NCBI RefSeq assembly: GCF_003589595.1
Contig: NW_020654422.1
Span: forward strand, 10,407,129-10,471,128
Reading direction: 5' to 3'
DNA from: Hyposmocoma kahamanoa
Lineage: Eukaryota; Arthropoda; Insecta; Lepidoptera; Cosmopterigidae
DNA: 64,000 bases
The position numbers and the translations under genes were made by a program. Position 1 is the stretch's first letter. The number at the start of each line of letters is the position of its first letter. Shown here in pieces: positions 28,801-37,634 of the stretch. The notes under the pieces are model-generated. The model was not told where the DNA came from and made no database searches. It was given only the letters and a program-made list of their open reading frames with translations.

Positions 28801-30015
28801 TCGGAGACGTACGCAGTAGGACCAGAACCCATAGTGTCCCTCCCCTATCAATGGTCCAGAACAACTATACACAAAGGTACAAAAACTTCACATAATAATA
28901 CATGGACCACCCTTACGGTTTGTAGACAGGCGAGGGATGCACTCCCAACGCTCAATGCCAGTCTATCACGAATATTAATTAAATTCAACAGGCAAGAGCT
29001 TCGCACTCCAGCTGCCGCCATGGTCATGGTCCATACAATAAACACCTTCTCAATTTAGGTATCACAGACAGCCCTCTATGCAGAGCGTGAATGGAGGGGG
29101 AGGAAACGGCTGCGCACATCCTACTACAGTGCTCCGGCGTGGCCAACTACAAGGCAAAGTGCCTTGGAGTGCCAAGGTCGCTCCCCGAAGTCTTCAGCAA
29201 ACCAAGGAGGCTGCTGAGATTCCTGGAGGAGCTAGGGTGGCACGAGTAGGACCCTGCACCCACCACACGCAAAATAGACGCCTTGATGTCGAGTTGTGGA
29301 CACCAGCCCGTTACACCAAGTACCAAGTAAAAGTAGTAGCAGTAGAGCTCCTTGTGAAAGAGTTCGTCCAGGGAAGTACTGCCACCTTACCTATTTCTGC
29401 CGGCCAGCAGCAATGTGAGCATTACTATGTTCTGGTTTCGAAGGGTAAAGGTACTGGTAAAATTAGGCACATGGAACTTCTCAACTAACGTCTCAAGGTG
29501 ACGGGCGCAATGGCAGTGCACACAACATCTTGCTCTAGAGACTTGTTGTCCTGTCTCTTAGTATTATTAAAAAAAAATTTATTGCAACTTCTTGCAATTT
29601 CTTTTTTTATGATTTAGTTACTATTTTTCTAGTTTTTACTTCTCTATATTTACATTGTTTTTGCTCAGTATGTGCACTCATAATTAATTGTATACTTAGA
29701 ATCCTTCCATAATAACTGTAGTAACCCAATAAACAAAAGACAAAAAAATACTCATTCAAAATATTATCATCAAAAAAAAGATGTAGAGACAGCTTCAGGA
29801 AAAGTAGCAAACTGCAGTGAAAAAACATTGTGTAAATTTAGTAATTTTGTGTTTAACTTTTATAGATATTGCCCACAGCAAAAACTTACATGGCAACAAA
29901 CTTATTTCTGTCACAACCAGGGCAATAAAAAAGTGGTGGAGGATACTAACCGCAATCGGTCAACAACAGCTTGCCGCTTAGGTGGCAGGATCATCTCCTC
30001 CATGGGCTGCAGCAT
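4432..30015 (-). CDS. mam: Mastermind, Notch transcriptional co-activator (9 exons)
   Basis: Exons in transcript order: 30015..29951, 22040..21830, 16488..15745, 8162..8036, 6365..6237, 6131..5844, 5425..5314, 4971..4902, 4815..4432. Every junction has GT/AG ends and matching phase, giving 2130 nt and 709 residues. Residues about 12-75 form the MamL-1 domain ([11 protein letters not shown], then [10 protein letters not shown] and EQQNLET), the helix that binds the Notch intracellular domain/Su(H) groove. Exon 3 supplies a poly-Gly run and an acidic segment ([19 protein letters not shown]). Exons 4-9 are rich in Gln, Met and Pro, as in fly Mastermind, and end with acidic-hydrophobic NLDFLDN and [15 protein letters not shown], which look like activation motifs. 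The protein recruits p300-type acetyltransferases to Notch targets in the nucleus (known family role). It is much shorter than fly Mam (about 1,600 residues). The first in-frame Met is chosen (30015; others at 30003 and 29994); an upstream TGA closes the frame. Extra or alternative exons in the long introns cannot be excluded. Confidence 0.93.
4902..4971 (-). CDS. mam: mam exon 8
   Basis: This 70-nt exon has acceptor TTTCTAG and donor GTAGCT, phase 2 to 0. It encodes [19 protein letters not shown] followed by VQGQ. Confidence 0.83.
5314..5425 (-). CDS. mam: mam exon 7 (poly-Gln)
   Basis: This 112-nt exon has acceptor TTTCACAG and donor GTCTGT, phase 1 to 2. It encodes [20 protein letters not shown] and further Gln/Met runs. 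A Cys-rich ORF on the opposite strand is only the complement of these Gln codons. Confidence 0.85.
5844..6131 (-). CDS. mam: mam exon 6
   Basis: This 288-nt exon has acceptor TTTTCAACAG and donor GTATGC, phase 1 to 1. It encodes [32 protein letters not shown] and a Gln/His-rich end (HQFPHHHQ). It is very GC-rich compared with its introns. Confidence 0.85.
6237..6365 (-). CDS. mam: mam exon 5
   Basis: This 129-nt exon has acceptor CGTTCCAG and donor GTTTGC, phase 1 to 1. It encodes [20 protein letters not shown] followed by a Pro/Ala-rich tract. The acceptor at 6366 is preferred over nearer AGs because only it matches the phase of exon 4. Confidence 0.82.
   Translation of the reverse strand, partial: VVGVTPILCLSRRALTSRKRCAPGRKDLRRPVPRPGLVPLSL
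6366..8035. other. mam intron 4
   Basis: No coding exon is seen. Short ORFs are scattered, and a moderately GC-rich patch lies near 6820-6900. I recognise no repeat family here. Confidence 0.4.
8036..8162 (-). CDS. mam: mam exon 4
   Basis: This 127-nt exon has acceptor TTGTTGCTCAG and donor GTAAGT, phase 0 to 1. It encodes [15 protein letters not shown] and [12 protein letters not shown], Gln/His/Ser-rich like the flanking exons. Confidence 0.85.
8290..8520 (+). mobile_element. LINE 3'-end fragment
   Basis: Frames read [18 protein letters not shown] and then, after a frameshift, [15 protein letters not shown]. These match the typical C-terminal tail of insect endonuclease-reverse transcriptase LINEs (GK..GKRGRGRP and the NR..W..L motif). 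It is short and decayed. Confidence 0.6.
11088..11545 (+). repeat. Interspersed repeat, copy 1 of a shared family
   Basis: It starts with 'accgatttcaaaaaaagg', continues with 'aggaggttctcaatt' and 'ggaaagagggtacctcc', and ends near 'acttttgaggtcgattttt'. A second copy lies at 20615-20915 and a fragment at 49917-49960. It resembles a very abundant non-coding lepidopteran repeat. Confidence 0.75.
11560..11830 (-). repeat. Interspersed repeat, shared with 22845-23128 and 29336-29545
   Basis: In reverse complement it matches the copy at 22845: 'cgcttaccaccaggc', 'ttgttcgtcccgtcactt', 'actgccgccttacc'. It is non-coding, with no intact ORF shared between copies. Confidence 0.75.
13766..13875 (+). 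mobile_element. tRNA-derived SINE / repeat with tRNA-like head
   Basis: Bases 13800-13872 hold a Pol III box A (TGGCTTAGTTGG at 13806) and box B (GGTTTGAATCC at 13851) about 45 bp apart, as in a tRNA. The acceptor arms do not pair well, so it is not a functional tRNA. The 5' part, including the flank 'atagaaaaattcgtga', recurs inverted at 41395-41465. Confidence 0.65.
14185..14207. repeat. (TA)n microsatellite
   Basis: This is an uninterrupted run of about 11 TA units in mam intron 3. Confidence 0.9.
15745..16488 (-). CDS. mam: mam exon 3 (poly-Gly and acidic segment)
   Basis: This 744-nt exon, phase 0 at both ends, has acceptor TTGTTCCAG and donor GTGAGT. It encodes [17 protein letters not shown], eight glycines, a Cys/Glu patch ([12 protein letters not shown]), the acidic [19 protein letters not shown] segment and a Pro/Gln/Met-rich end. 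The open frame extends 5' of the acceptor, but that part is intron. Confidence 0.9.
16555..16690 (-). repeat. Dispersed repeat, partner of 1585-1725
   Basis: The reverse complement aligns with the tetraspanin-intron copy: 'gaattccgttgctctg', then 'ggtgattggtgtggttgt'. The copies differ at many sites, so they are old. Confidence 0.65.
20615..20915 (+). repeat. Interspersed repeat, copy 2 (family of 11088)
   Basis: It shares 'aaaaaaggaggaggttctca', 'ttggaaagagggtacct' and 'cttttgaggtcggttttt' with the copy at 11088. It has no coding frame. Confidence 0.75.
21535..21770 (+). repeat. Lepidopteran-type interspersed repeat beside mam exon 2
   Basis: It contains 'tgctgagcacaggtctccc', 'aaggtttaagccatagtcc' and 'tttcatcacgatgttttcc', the consensus style of a very common moth and butterfly LINE/SINE tail. 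It ends about 60 bp from mam exon 2. Confidence 0.65.
21830..22040 (-). CDS. mam: mam exon 2 (rest of MamL-1 domain)
   Basis: The acceptor TTGTTGCAG is followed by the basic helix [19 protein letters not shown] and then [20 protein letters not shown], the family signature. The donor is GTAAGT. The exon is 211 nt and takes phase 2 to phase 0. It lies in no single ORF that starts with Met, so simple ORF scanning misses it. Confidence 0.9.
22741..22762. repeat. (TATC)n microsatellite
   Basis: About five tandem tetranucleotide units are visible. Confidence 0.85.
22845..23128 (+). repeat. Interspersed repeat (family of 11560)
   Basis: It shares 'cagggaagtactgccacctt', 'gtgacgggcgcaat' and 'ccaccaggcccacgac' with the copies at 29336 (+) and 11560 (-). 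It is followed by an A-rich run at 23125, consistent with a retroposed tail. Confidence 0.75.
28230..29335 (+). mobile_element. Non-LTR retrotransposon 3' fragment with RNase H domain (I-like)
   Basis: Two frames together give an RNase H domain: [13 protein letters not shown] (first Asp), [12 protein letters not shown] (Glu), [11 protein letters not shown] (second Asp) and [18 protein letters not shown] (His, Asp). A frameshift and a stop separate the first part (28256-28483) from the second (28552-29058). Downstream, [13 protein letters not shown] and [12 protein letters not shown] close the ORF2 end, as in I-type LINEs. The reverse transcriptase is missing (5' truncated). A homologous 3' tail lies at 62736-62955. 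Confidence 0.85.
29336..29545 (+). repeat. Interspersed repeat directly after the LINE tail
   Basis: It is the same family as 22845-23128 ('cagggaagtactgccacctt', 'gtgacgggcgcaatggcagt'). It abuts the RNase H LINE fragment, so it may be an insertion or part of a composite element. Confidence 0.65.
29951..30015 (-). CDS. mam: mam exon 1 (start of MamL-1 domain)
   Basis: It encodes [21 protein letters not shown] plus two bases of an Arg codon, then a GTTAGT donor. Three Met codons (30015, 30003, 29994) could start translation. The upstream frame is GC-rich (GADTLEHLVGGGGG...) but has no Met before an in-frame TGA, so it is probably 5' UTR, unless another exon splices in. Confidence 0.88.
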
Positions 30016-32100
30016 GTTGGGCGGGTGCTGGGCGGGCGAGGCGCCGGGCAGCAGCCCGCCCCCGCCTCCCACCAGGTGCTCCAGGGTGTCGGCTCCTGCC
30101 CCCGCACTTCACCTTTGCCCCCTCATCGTCTGTCTCTCAACGCACCGCGGGGACTCAAGTACTGCACCTCAGGTGCGACAGTACTATCAAGAAATAAGTG
30201 CAGTTCGTCCTAAACACTCTCAATTCATTTTTCATTGTGATAACCCGAAATACTCAAGTCTCGTTCACACTTAATATTATTGTACAAAAATGACGAACCT
30301 AAAAAATAATTCCACACAACTGCCAAGCGAAACGAACTGTCTGATATTGTTAAAATAACAAAATCACTTCGATGTTAAATGTTTTGCAACAAGTTCTGAA
30401 GTCAACACAACACTACAATAAGTCACTTCCAATTTTTGTAGTATCACGGCTTCACTCAGTTCAATTTTCTCTAACGTACAGTATTGAAAATTGTTTTTCT
30501 TTTTGCTTTTTCTACCGTATTAAAAACACTGCATTTTTCGTCCACATAACAATAATCCCATTGAGCACTACCTAAACACAAAAGTGACGCTTCTCGCTTG
30601 GCTTGCTTGACGCACACAAGTGAATTCTGAAGTGAATGAATGACAGCCATCCATTTTTTTTTTTTTAAATTTATTAAGGCTTTGGCAAAGCCATCAGCCT
30701 AAACATGAAGTTTAAATATGTTTGTGTAAATATGGCCGCCACAAAGAGGATAGGCAATTTGAGGCGGCGTGCTTGGATTGACTCGGGATTCCATAAAACG
30801 GGCCGATACGGGTATTTTAGTTCGAGATTCGTATAATTTCGCGTTTTAATCTTCGATTAAGGCACAATAGCATTATCCTATTCCACTTTAAACAAGATTT
30901 CACAAAATAATTGAAAGTCAAAATAAAAACGACACTTTTCCCTCCAAAAGGTCCAGAGCGAATACACAGCCATCCATTTCTCAGTTCAGGGTACCCAACA
31001 ACATCATTATGTTTACCCCATTGTTGCAAATAGATACGTAACATACTTTTTTTACTTATTTATACCAATCAAGACGTATATGCCATGAACGCAAATTATA
31101 AATTAATGTGTACTATTAATATTACATTAAAGACAATGCAACTGAGCGTGATTTATAATGAAAGAAACAGAAAGATGTAGTCATGTATAGATTTTTACAT
31201 TTGGATCCACTGTAAATTTCAAATATTTTTTTCCTGATATCAGTTCTAGTTTATCTGTATCTGTTTTAGTATTTTTTTTTTTCGTGGTCTTAAAGCCAAT
31301 AAAGTGAAATCGCGTTATTCAAGTGGCAATTGGATTATACAAGAAATATACCCAATTTTAGGTATTATATTAGAAGTGCCAACACTGTACCATTTCGTTC
31401 AGAAACTTAACCATTCTTTTACTTTCCCATCCTTCGGAATCATTCCGTCACATTGACAGCTGGAAAATTTTAAATATATTTTAATTAATGAACGAAAATA
31501 GAGTAATTTCTAGTCTGTCTTTTTTGAGACGGATTATTCATAAAACAGTTTTCATAAAATTTTGTTTAAGTAGTATTTAAAGTTTTGTGTAATCAGAGCA
31601 ATAGGACTGGAGGAGTCATCGATAGGAAATCCCTCTGTCAAGATACAAGCACAAAACAACTATCGCACAATAAACACTGCTTTCAAATCGATGTTTTTTT
31701 AATTCCATTATCGAATTCACCGCGTCAAGTAGATACTCAACGACACTTGCAAAAAAATCTCTGCTGCATCCAGACTAGCCAAGGGTGGAATTACATTCCA
31801 TACGTAAGCCTATTTTTTAATGAAGCTAATTTTCTATTTTATCACAACGATCACATTGATTCAATTTAACGATTACATAAAAAATATTTGAAAATATTCG
31901 AACATTTGACATAAGCATGCCTATGAAGTTCCCTATTTACTAACAGGCAACTTCATTGACCTACCAATAAATGGAAGTCGGATTCGCGCTAAAAAGTGTC
32001 CGCACCTGTAGGGCGTTAAAATCGCATACGTCAATATACATACAGCGTCAATCGCGCAACAGTCTTCGTTTGTTCGACTGACAGCGTGGTTGTCAATCAT
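30016..32100. other. mam 5' region and adjacent intergenic DNA
   Basis: Bases 30016-30130 are GC-rich and continue the open frame of exon 1 without a start, so they are likely 5' UTR. The mam promoter should lie in the following few hundred bases, but I see no clear TATA box. 30660-32100 is AT-rich with poly-T runs (30656, 31270) and no coding signal. Confidence 0.45.
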
Positions 32101-32124
32101 GCCGTACCAAAAATAATAATTTGT

Positions 32125-32775
32125 AAAAATTACTGCAGTAATAATAATAATAATCTTTATTTATCTTAAAACATGGTTTCTTAAACAATAGGGGCTGGAG
32201 CCTCCTTTTAAGCATAGCCTGTGTCAGGAGACTCCGCTCTTTCTTACCTACACGTTTCAAAACAACCAGTATATACATAATTAACTAACTTAACAAAGTA
32301 AAAGAATAGTACTTATTAATATATTAATATTACTAACTAGGTACATAAATTTCCTTACAATATATACCTATATGTATATATTTTCTTTTTCTATTAGTGT
32401 GTGTGGGGGGGTGAGTGTGTGTGTGTGTGTGTGAGTATGTGTGGGGGTGAGTGTGTGTGGGGGTGAGTGTGTGTGTGTGTGTGAGAGAGAGAAAGAGAGT
32501 GCGTATTTGTTTATTTAATATCAGTGATCCAGCAGTGCCTCAACTTCTGTGTATGTTTTTTCTGCAAGCCAATTTTGTACAATTTTCTTGCACTCATAAT
32601 ACAGCTTACTGTAAATTTTCAGTTCACTATTTAAAACATTGTAAAGATTTACAGCACGCTTGTCATATTGCCTATCTGCAAATACAGTGTTGGTACTAGG
32701 AATTCGAATTAAAAGATCCTGCCTTCTGCAGTAAAGTGTAAAAACAGGATTTTGTATCATATTTTCACTAAACGA
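32125..32775 (-). mobile_element. Jockey-like LINE, 3' fragment, minus strand
   Basis: A 79-residue minus-strand frame (32760-32521) contains DRQYDKRAVNLYNVLNSELK and YYECKKIVQNWL, typical of the extreme C-terminus of lepidopteran Jockey-type reverse transcriptases. Downstream on that strand the element ends in a (TTATTA)n tail at 32133-32155. The (GT)n-rich stretch at 32395-32490 lies within it. Confidence 0.7.
32395..32490. repeat. (GT)n / GTGTGGGGGTGAGT minisatellite
   Basis: Interrupted GT runs alternate with 'gggggtgagtgtgtgtg' units at least three times, ending in a (GA)n run. Confidence 0.85.
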
Positions 32776-34482
32776 ATATATAGTATTAACATAGTTGTAA
32801 AAAGTAAAAAGTAAAAATTAAATTAAAAACAACTTACAAAAAATACTGGCTTACTGCGGGCATTAAAATGTCATGTAAAAATAAGCGATTACTCAAAGTT
32901 TTAACACTAAAGTCAAAAGATAAAATTCTTAAGAAATACTACAAAAAATACGAAAAATTATTAAAAAAAGCCATAAATACTGCAAAGAAAATTCATTATA
33001 AAAAGAAAATTCAAAAATCAACAAACAAAACAAAAACAATGTGGAGTATTATAAATGAGCGTGCCAATAAGAAAAATAAAAATGAAAAACAAAATGTAAC
33101 ATTGAATATCAATAACAAAACTGTAACTGATCCAAACCGGGTTGCAAATGCTTTTAATAACTTTTTTGCATCTATCAGCGAAGTTTGTACCGGAGCACCT
33201 ACCGGCCGCCCTGTAATTTGTCCCCTTGAAAATTCAATATTTTTAAAACCTGTAGAAAATAAAGAAATATACAATATTTTAATAAAACTTAAAAGTAAAA
33301 TGAGTTGCGGAATTGACGAGATTCCACCAATGTTATTTAAGCAATGCGCTTCAGAACTGGTTTTGCCATTGAGCCAACTTGTGAGTCAGTCTTTTAACGA
33401 AGGAATATACCCCGACCTGCTAAAAAAAGCTATAATCAAACCTTTACACAAAAAAAATCAAAAAACAGATCCGAGCAATTATCGTCCTATAGCTCTCCTA
33501 CCCACAGCTTCAAAAATATTTGAAAAGGCCATGAGTGAGAGGGTATACAAATTCTGGGAAAAGTTTAAAGTTTTTGATGATTGTCAAAATGGCTTTCGTA
33601 AGACTATTCTTATCCACAGTTTTGGCTATATTCAAATATGTACAAAACATACTTGATGTAATAAACAGCAAAAATTACGCGACCGGGGTCTTGCTCGATA
33701 TGACAAAGGCGTACGACAAAGTACAATTTAACATATTATTAAAAAAGCTATATGATATAGGCATTCGAGGAAAGACTTATGATTGGTTTAAATCCTTCCT
33801 TTACGCCCGAGAGCAATTCGTAACTATGGAATACTTCAACTCAAATACTAGGGAAGTAATACATGTGAGATCAAGTGTTAAACCATAAATGCCTCGATCC
33901 CACAAGGCAGTATAATTTCGTGTCTATTATTCCTTATTTATATAAACGATCTCCCAAAAATAGTACACGATCACTGTATATTGTTTGCCGACGATATATC
34001 TCTCCTTATCTCATACAATAATGACTTCAACTTAAATAACAGACTACATTCCACATTCAATTTAATAAATAAGTGGATGATAGACCACAATCTGGAAATA
34101 AATTTCCAAAAAACAAAAATTATCGCATTCCACCCACATCAAAAAAGTCCTTTAAACATCGATGTTACGTATGAAAATAAAAAAATACAAACTGTAAACG
34201 ACGTCACTCTGTTTGGCCTGGAACTGGATGCACGATTAAATTGGAGGTCTCACATCCAGAAGCTTAAATCCAAACTCTCTAGTTTTGCGTATGCGTTACG
34301 CGTAGTTAAAATGACAACAGATATACAAACATCACTCACTATGTACTAAGCGTACGCTTATGCATGGTTTAGTTATAGCGTCATCATGTGGGGAAATAGT
34401 ATAGATGCCCCTTCTCTATTCATTGTACAAAAGAATTTGATTCGCATAATTTTCAATCTTCGAAATACAGATAGCTGTAAAC

Positions 34483-37400
34483 CAGTGATTCCCAAAGTGG
34501 TCCAGGTGGACCCCCAGGGGTCCACGGGAGACTTGCTGGGGGTCTACGTAGGCGTGAACAAAAAATGGGGGTCCATAAGATGTTAATGGGGGTCCACGAA
34601 AAATTATCTGCTTTTGATAGTAAAGAGCAAAAATGTAAGCATAGTTTTATAAGGGCCTACCTACATTATTTTAAGTACATAACTAAGCAGATAATATTTT
34701 AATAAGGCAAGCGACTTTTACTTGTCCAAACTTGCGTATTCGATATTACGTACAATTTCGTGTACGTACATGTACAGACTTGCAAAGCGCTATCCGCCCG
34801 ACAATGCTTAATGCTTGTTCAGACATGAACTTGATCACCACTATAAATACTTGATGCCAAAGGCAAACTCATTCATTTGTTTCCGGAATTTCGAAAAAAA
34901 GGTTTGAGATAATTTATATCAGTGTTTGTTAGTGCCGGAGAAAAGTAAGTAAATACCTTTTTTTTTTTGTTATAGTACTTATGTATTTTGTTTACGTGTA
35001 CTAGTCGGTTGATCACAACTGCTTGTATAGATAGGTAACTTAGGAACTTACAGATATTTTAATTGTCCTCTTTCGATTTGAAGACAAACACAGCACGTTT
35101 TATTCAATTGTTTTTTCGCGAGAGAAGCACTGCCTCTCTAAAAAGGCCGAATAAGCAATAGCAATTAATTTTTCAATTTTTCTTGCAAATAACTACTAAT
35201 TTTATAAAACAGTATAAAAAAGTCACGTTTTAACAATGAAGGCGCAGACAAAAAATACGCAAATACATCATTGATTTGATGAAATGTTAGTTATCGTTTT
35301 TATGGACAATTTTGGGATTTCGACTTTTATTTTTTCCTACACAAATATGATCAGTATTCGATACTGAGTACACCCATTTTTATTTGTACTATTAAAAATT
35401 AGTGGTAATTTAGGTACTTTAAAATTGATACCGTTTTGTGAAAACGTCTGTATTTGTCTTAGCGGTTATTAGTTGGCCCCTTAACAAGCCGTAATTCTAT
35501 TTCTGCGTGCTGACAAAGGCTGCGGTGTGATACCTATATTCAGAAAAAAACTTGGTTACTAAAACATTCTTTTTTACAGGTAAGGTAACTGACACGAAAC
35601 ATGGCTACAGCAAAGAAAAAATGTCGACAATATCGTGTCGATTATTTGAAATATGGTTTTGTTCCATCAGAGGCAGACAAACAATTGCCCATGTGCCTAT
35701 TATGCAACAAAGTTTTGAGCAATGACTCTATGAAACCATCAAAGCTCGAAGATCATCTAAAAAGGTGTCATACTGACAAAATAGGTAAAGATTTAAAATA
35801 GTTTCAAACATTGAAGGAAAAATATGAAAAGAGACCCACCATGCACAGTATGTTCGCTTCAACATCTCAAAGTAACGATGACGGCTTGCATGGGCATCTT
35901 ACAATATCTCATTACTTATAGCAAAATCTGGAAAACCGCACACTATCGGAGAACAATTAATTTTACCCGCTGTTGAAGAGGTTTTAAAAACTGTTTTGCA
36001 CAAATCTCCATTTGACGTACTAAAAAGAATTCCATTAAGTAACAATACTGTTCAAAGACGCATTGATGAAATGAGCTCTGATATCGAAAGTTTTTTGTGA
36101 GATCATCTACAAAAAACTCATTTTTCTATACAACTGGACGAGTCAACGTTACCCGGTAATGAAGCATTATTATTGGCATATGTCCGATTTATTATGGAGG
36201 AAGAAATTCACGAAGAATTGCTATTTGCCAGAACTTTAGAGACTGACACTAAAAGCGAATCAATATTTAATGTTCTGAGTAATTTTTTTACGGAAAAATC
36301 GATTCCATTTACAAACATTATTTCAGTGGCAACAGACGGAGCTCCTGCAATGGTCGGGCGATATCGTGGGTTTATAAGTCATCTCAAAAGAATTATACCA
36401 GGACTTACAGCTATTCATTGCGTAATCCACCGACAACATCTTGTGGCAAAACATTTAAGTGACAGGTTGAACCGATCTCTTCATTTTGTAATAAAAGCTG
36501 TCAACAAAATCAGAAGCAATGCATTGAATACGCGTTTATTTGCTCAATTATGCGATGAAAATGATGAAGACTTCCAACGACTGCTCTTACATACTGAAGT
36601 ACGCTGGTTGTCGAAAGGCGCATGCTTAACGAGATTTTACTCTGTTTTCGATTCCGTATTAGAGTTCCTAGAAATAGAGATCCAGATTTAAAAGAAAACT
36701 TGATCAAATTCAAAGCAGACATTGCGTATTTGACAGATTTGTTTAAAAAATTTAATGATATCAACTTGCAGTTACAAGGGGACAGCCTGAATTTAATAAA
36801 AACAAAGGGGATAATTTCGGCTTTTCTTGGGAAATTGAAATTTATGAAGCAAAACATTAGTCGGCGCGAATTCTCTCAATTTCCAAACTTGTCGCAGGTA
36901 GAATGTATTGATGAGGATATCCATACCTACAGTCAACATTTAAGTGCCCTGCATGATGACTTTAAAACCAGGTTTGAAGATATGCTGACGATGGATATAC
37001 CACCATGGATCATAAATCCATTTGAATTTGATGAAACGGAAGTGGCCAATGTTGTATTACAAGAGGAGCTGCTCGAGATAAGCACCAATGAGGAGCTGAA
37101 GGTGAAATTTAGAAAAGGCTACCAAACATTTTGGCTGCAAGCAGAAATACCCGAAAAATATCCTGGACTGTGGGAAATCGCAAAGAAATTTTTAATAGCA
37201 TTTCCCTCGTCATACCTTGTCGAAAGGAGTTTTAGTGCCGTTACAAACCTCTTAACAAAAAAAAGGAGCAAATTAAACATCACAGAGCGGGGGGATTTGC
37301 GATTATTGCTCACAAAAATAAAGCCAAACATTGATCGTTTGCTGACACTTCGTCAAATACATCCTTCCCATTAATTAAAATTATAACCTGAACCTATATT

Positions 37401-37634
37401 ACCTTATTATTTTTTTCTTGTAATTCTATTCTTTTAATAAATAAAATGTTATAAAATGTACCATTTTTCGTTTTTATTTTACCTATCGGAATATAGGGAC
37501 AGAACTCAACAACGACACAATTTTTATTTTTTGGCGACTTTAAGAATGTGGTAGAAATGTAGCAGCAGGGGGTCCACCGACACCAGTAAAATTTTGAAAG
37601 TGGTCCACGAGAAAAATAAGTTTGGGAACTACTG
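34483..37634 (+). mobile_element. hAT transposon, full length, mutated, with 8-bp target duplication
   Basis: The ends read CAGTGATTCCCAAA and, inverted, CAGTAGTTCCCAAA. Perfect 8-bp direct repeats CTGTAAAC flank it at 34475-34482 and 37635-37642, as expected for hAT. It lies inside a LINE reading frame that resumes after it. A TATAAATA box at about 34844 and a 5'-UTR intron (34945-35579, GTAAGT...TTTTACAG) precede the transposase. Subterminal GGTCCA motifs recur at both ends. Confidence 0.92.
35601..37374 (+). pseudogene. hAT transposase pseudogene (ZBED5-like)
   Basis: The N-terminal frame (35601-35801) has a CxxC...H....H zinc finger (MCLLCNKV...LEDHLKRCH), resembling a BED-type finger. 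The body reads LDESTLPGNEALLLAYVRF and VATDGAPAMVGRYRG (two catalytic Asp), CVIHRQHLVAKHL, and the C-terminal dimerisation region YLVERSFSAVTNLLTKKRS with the catalytic Glu. The product would cut and paste hAT DNA in the nucleus. Stops at 35799 and 36098 and frameshifts near 35890 and 36660 disable it. The domain order and length match ZBED5/FAM200-type hAT transposases. Confidence 0.88.

Larger units (their letters stand above)
22041..29950. other. mam intron 1 (7.9 kb)
   Basis: It contains a (TATC)n run (22741-22762), repeat copies (22845-23128 and 29336-29545), a GC-rich island (23372-23440) and a LINE fragment with an RNase H domain (28230-29335). Bases 23440-28200 are AT-rich with nothing I recognise, apart from short GC-richer patches near 24360-24600. 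Confidence 0.45.

Noticed and set aside
29828..30274. Plus ORF of 148 codons around the mam first exon
   Set aside because: The minus strand carries the conserved MamL-1 start; the plus frame is a shadow.
32395..32490. Possible CRISPR-like or regular array
   Set aside because: It is an interrupted GT microsatellite, not spaced unique segments; CRISPR is not expected in this genome.
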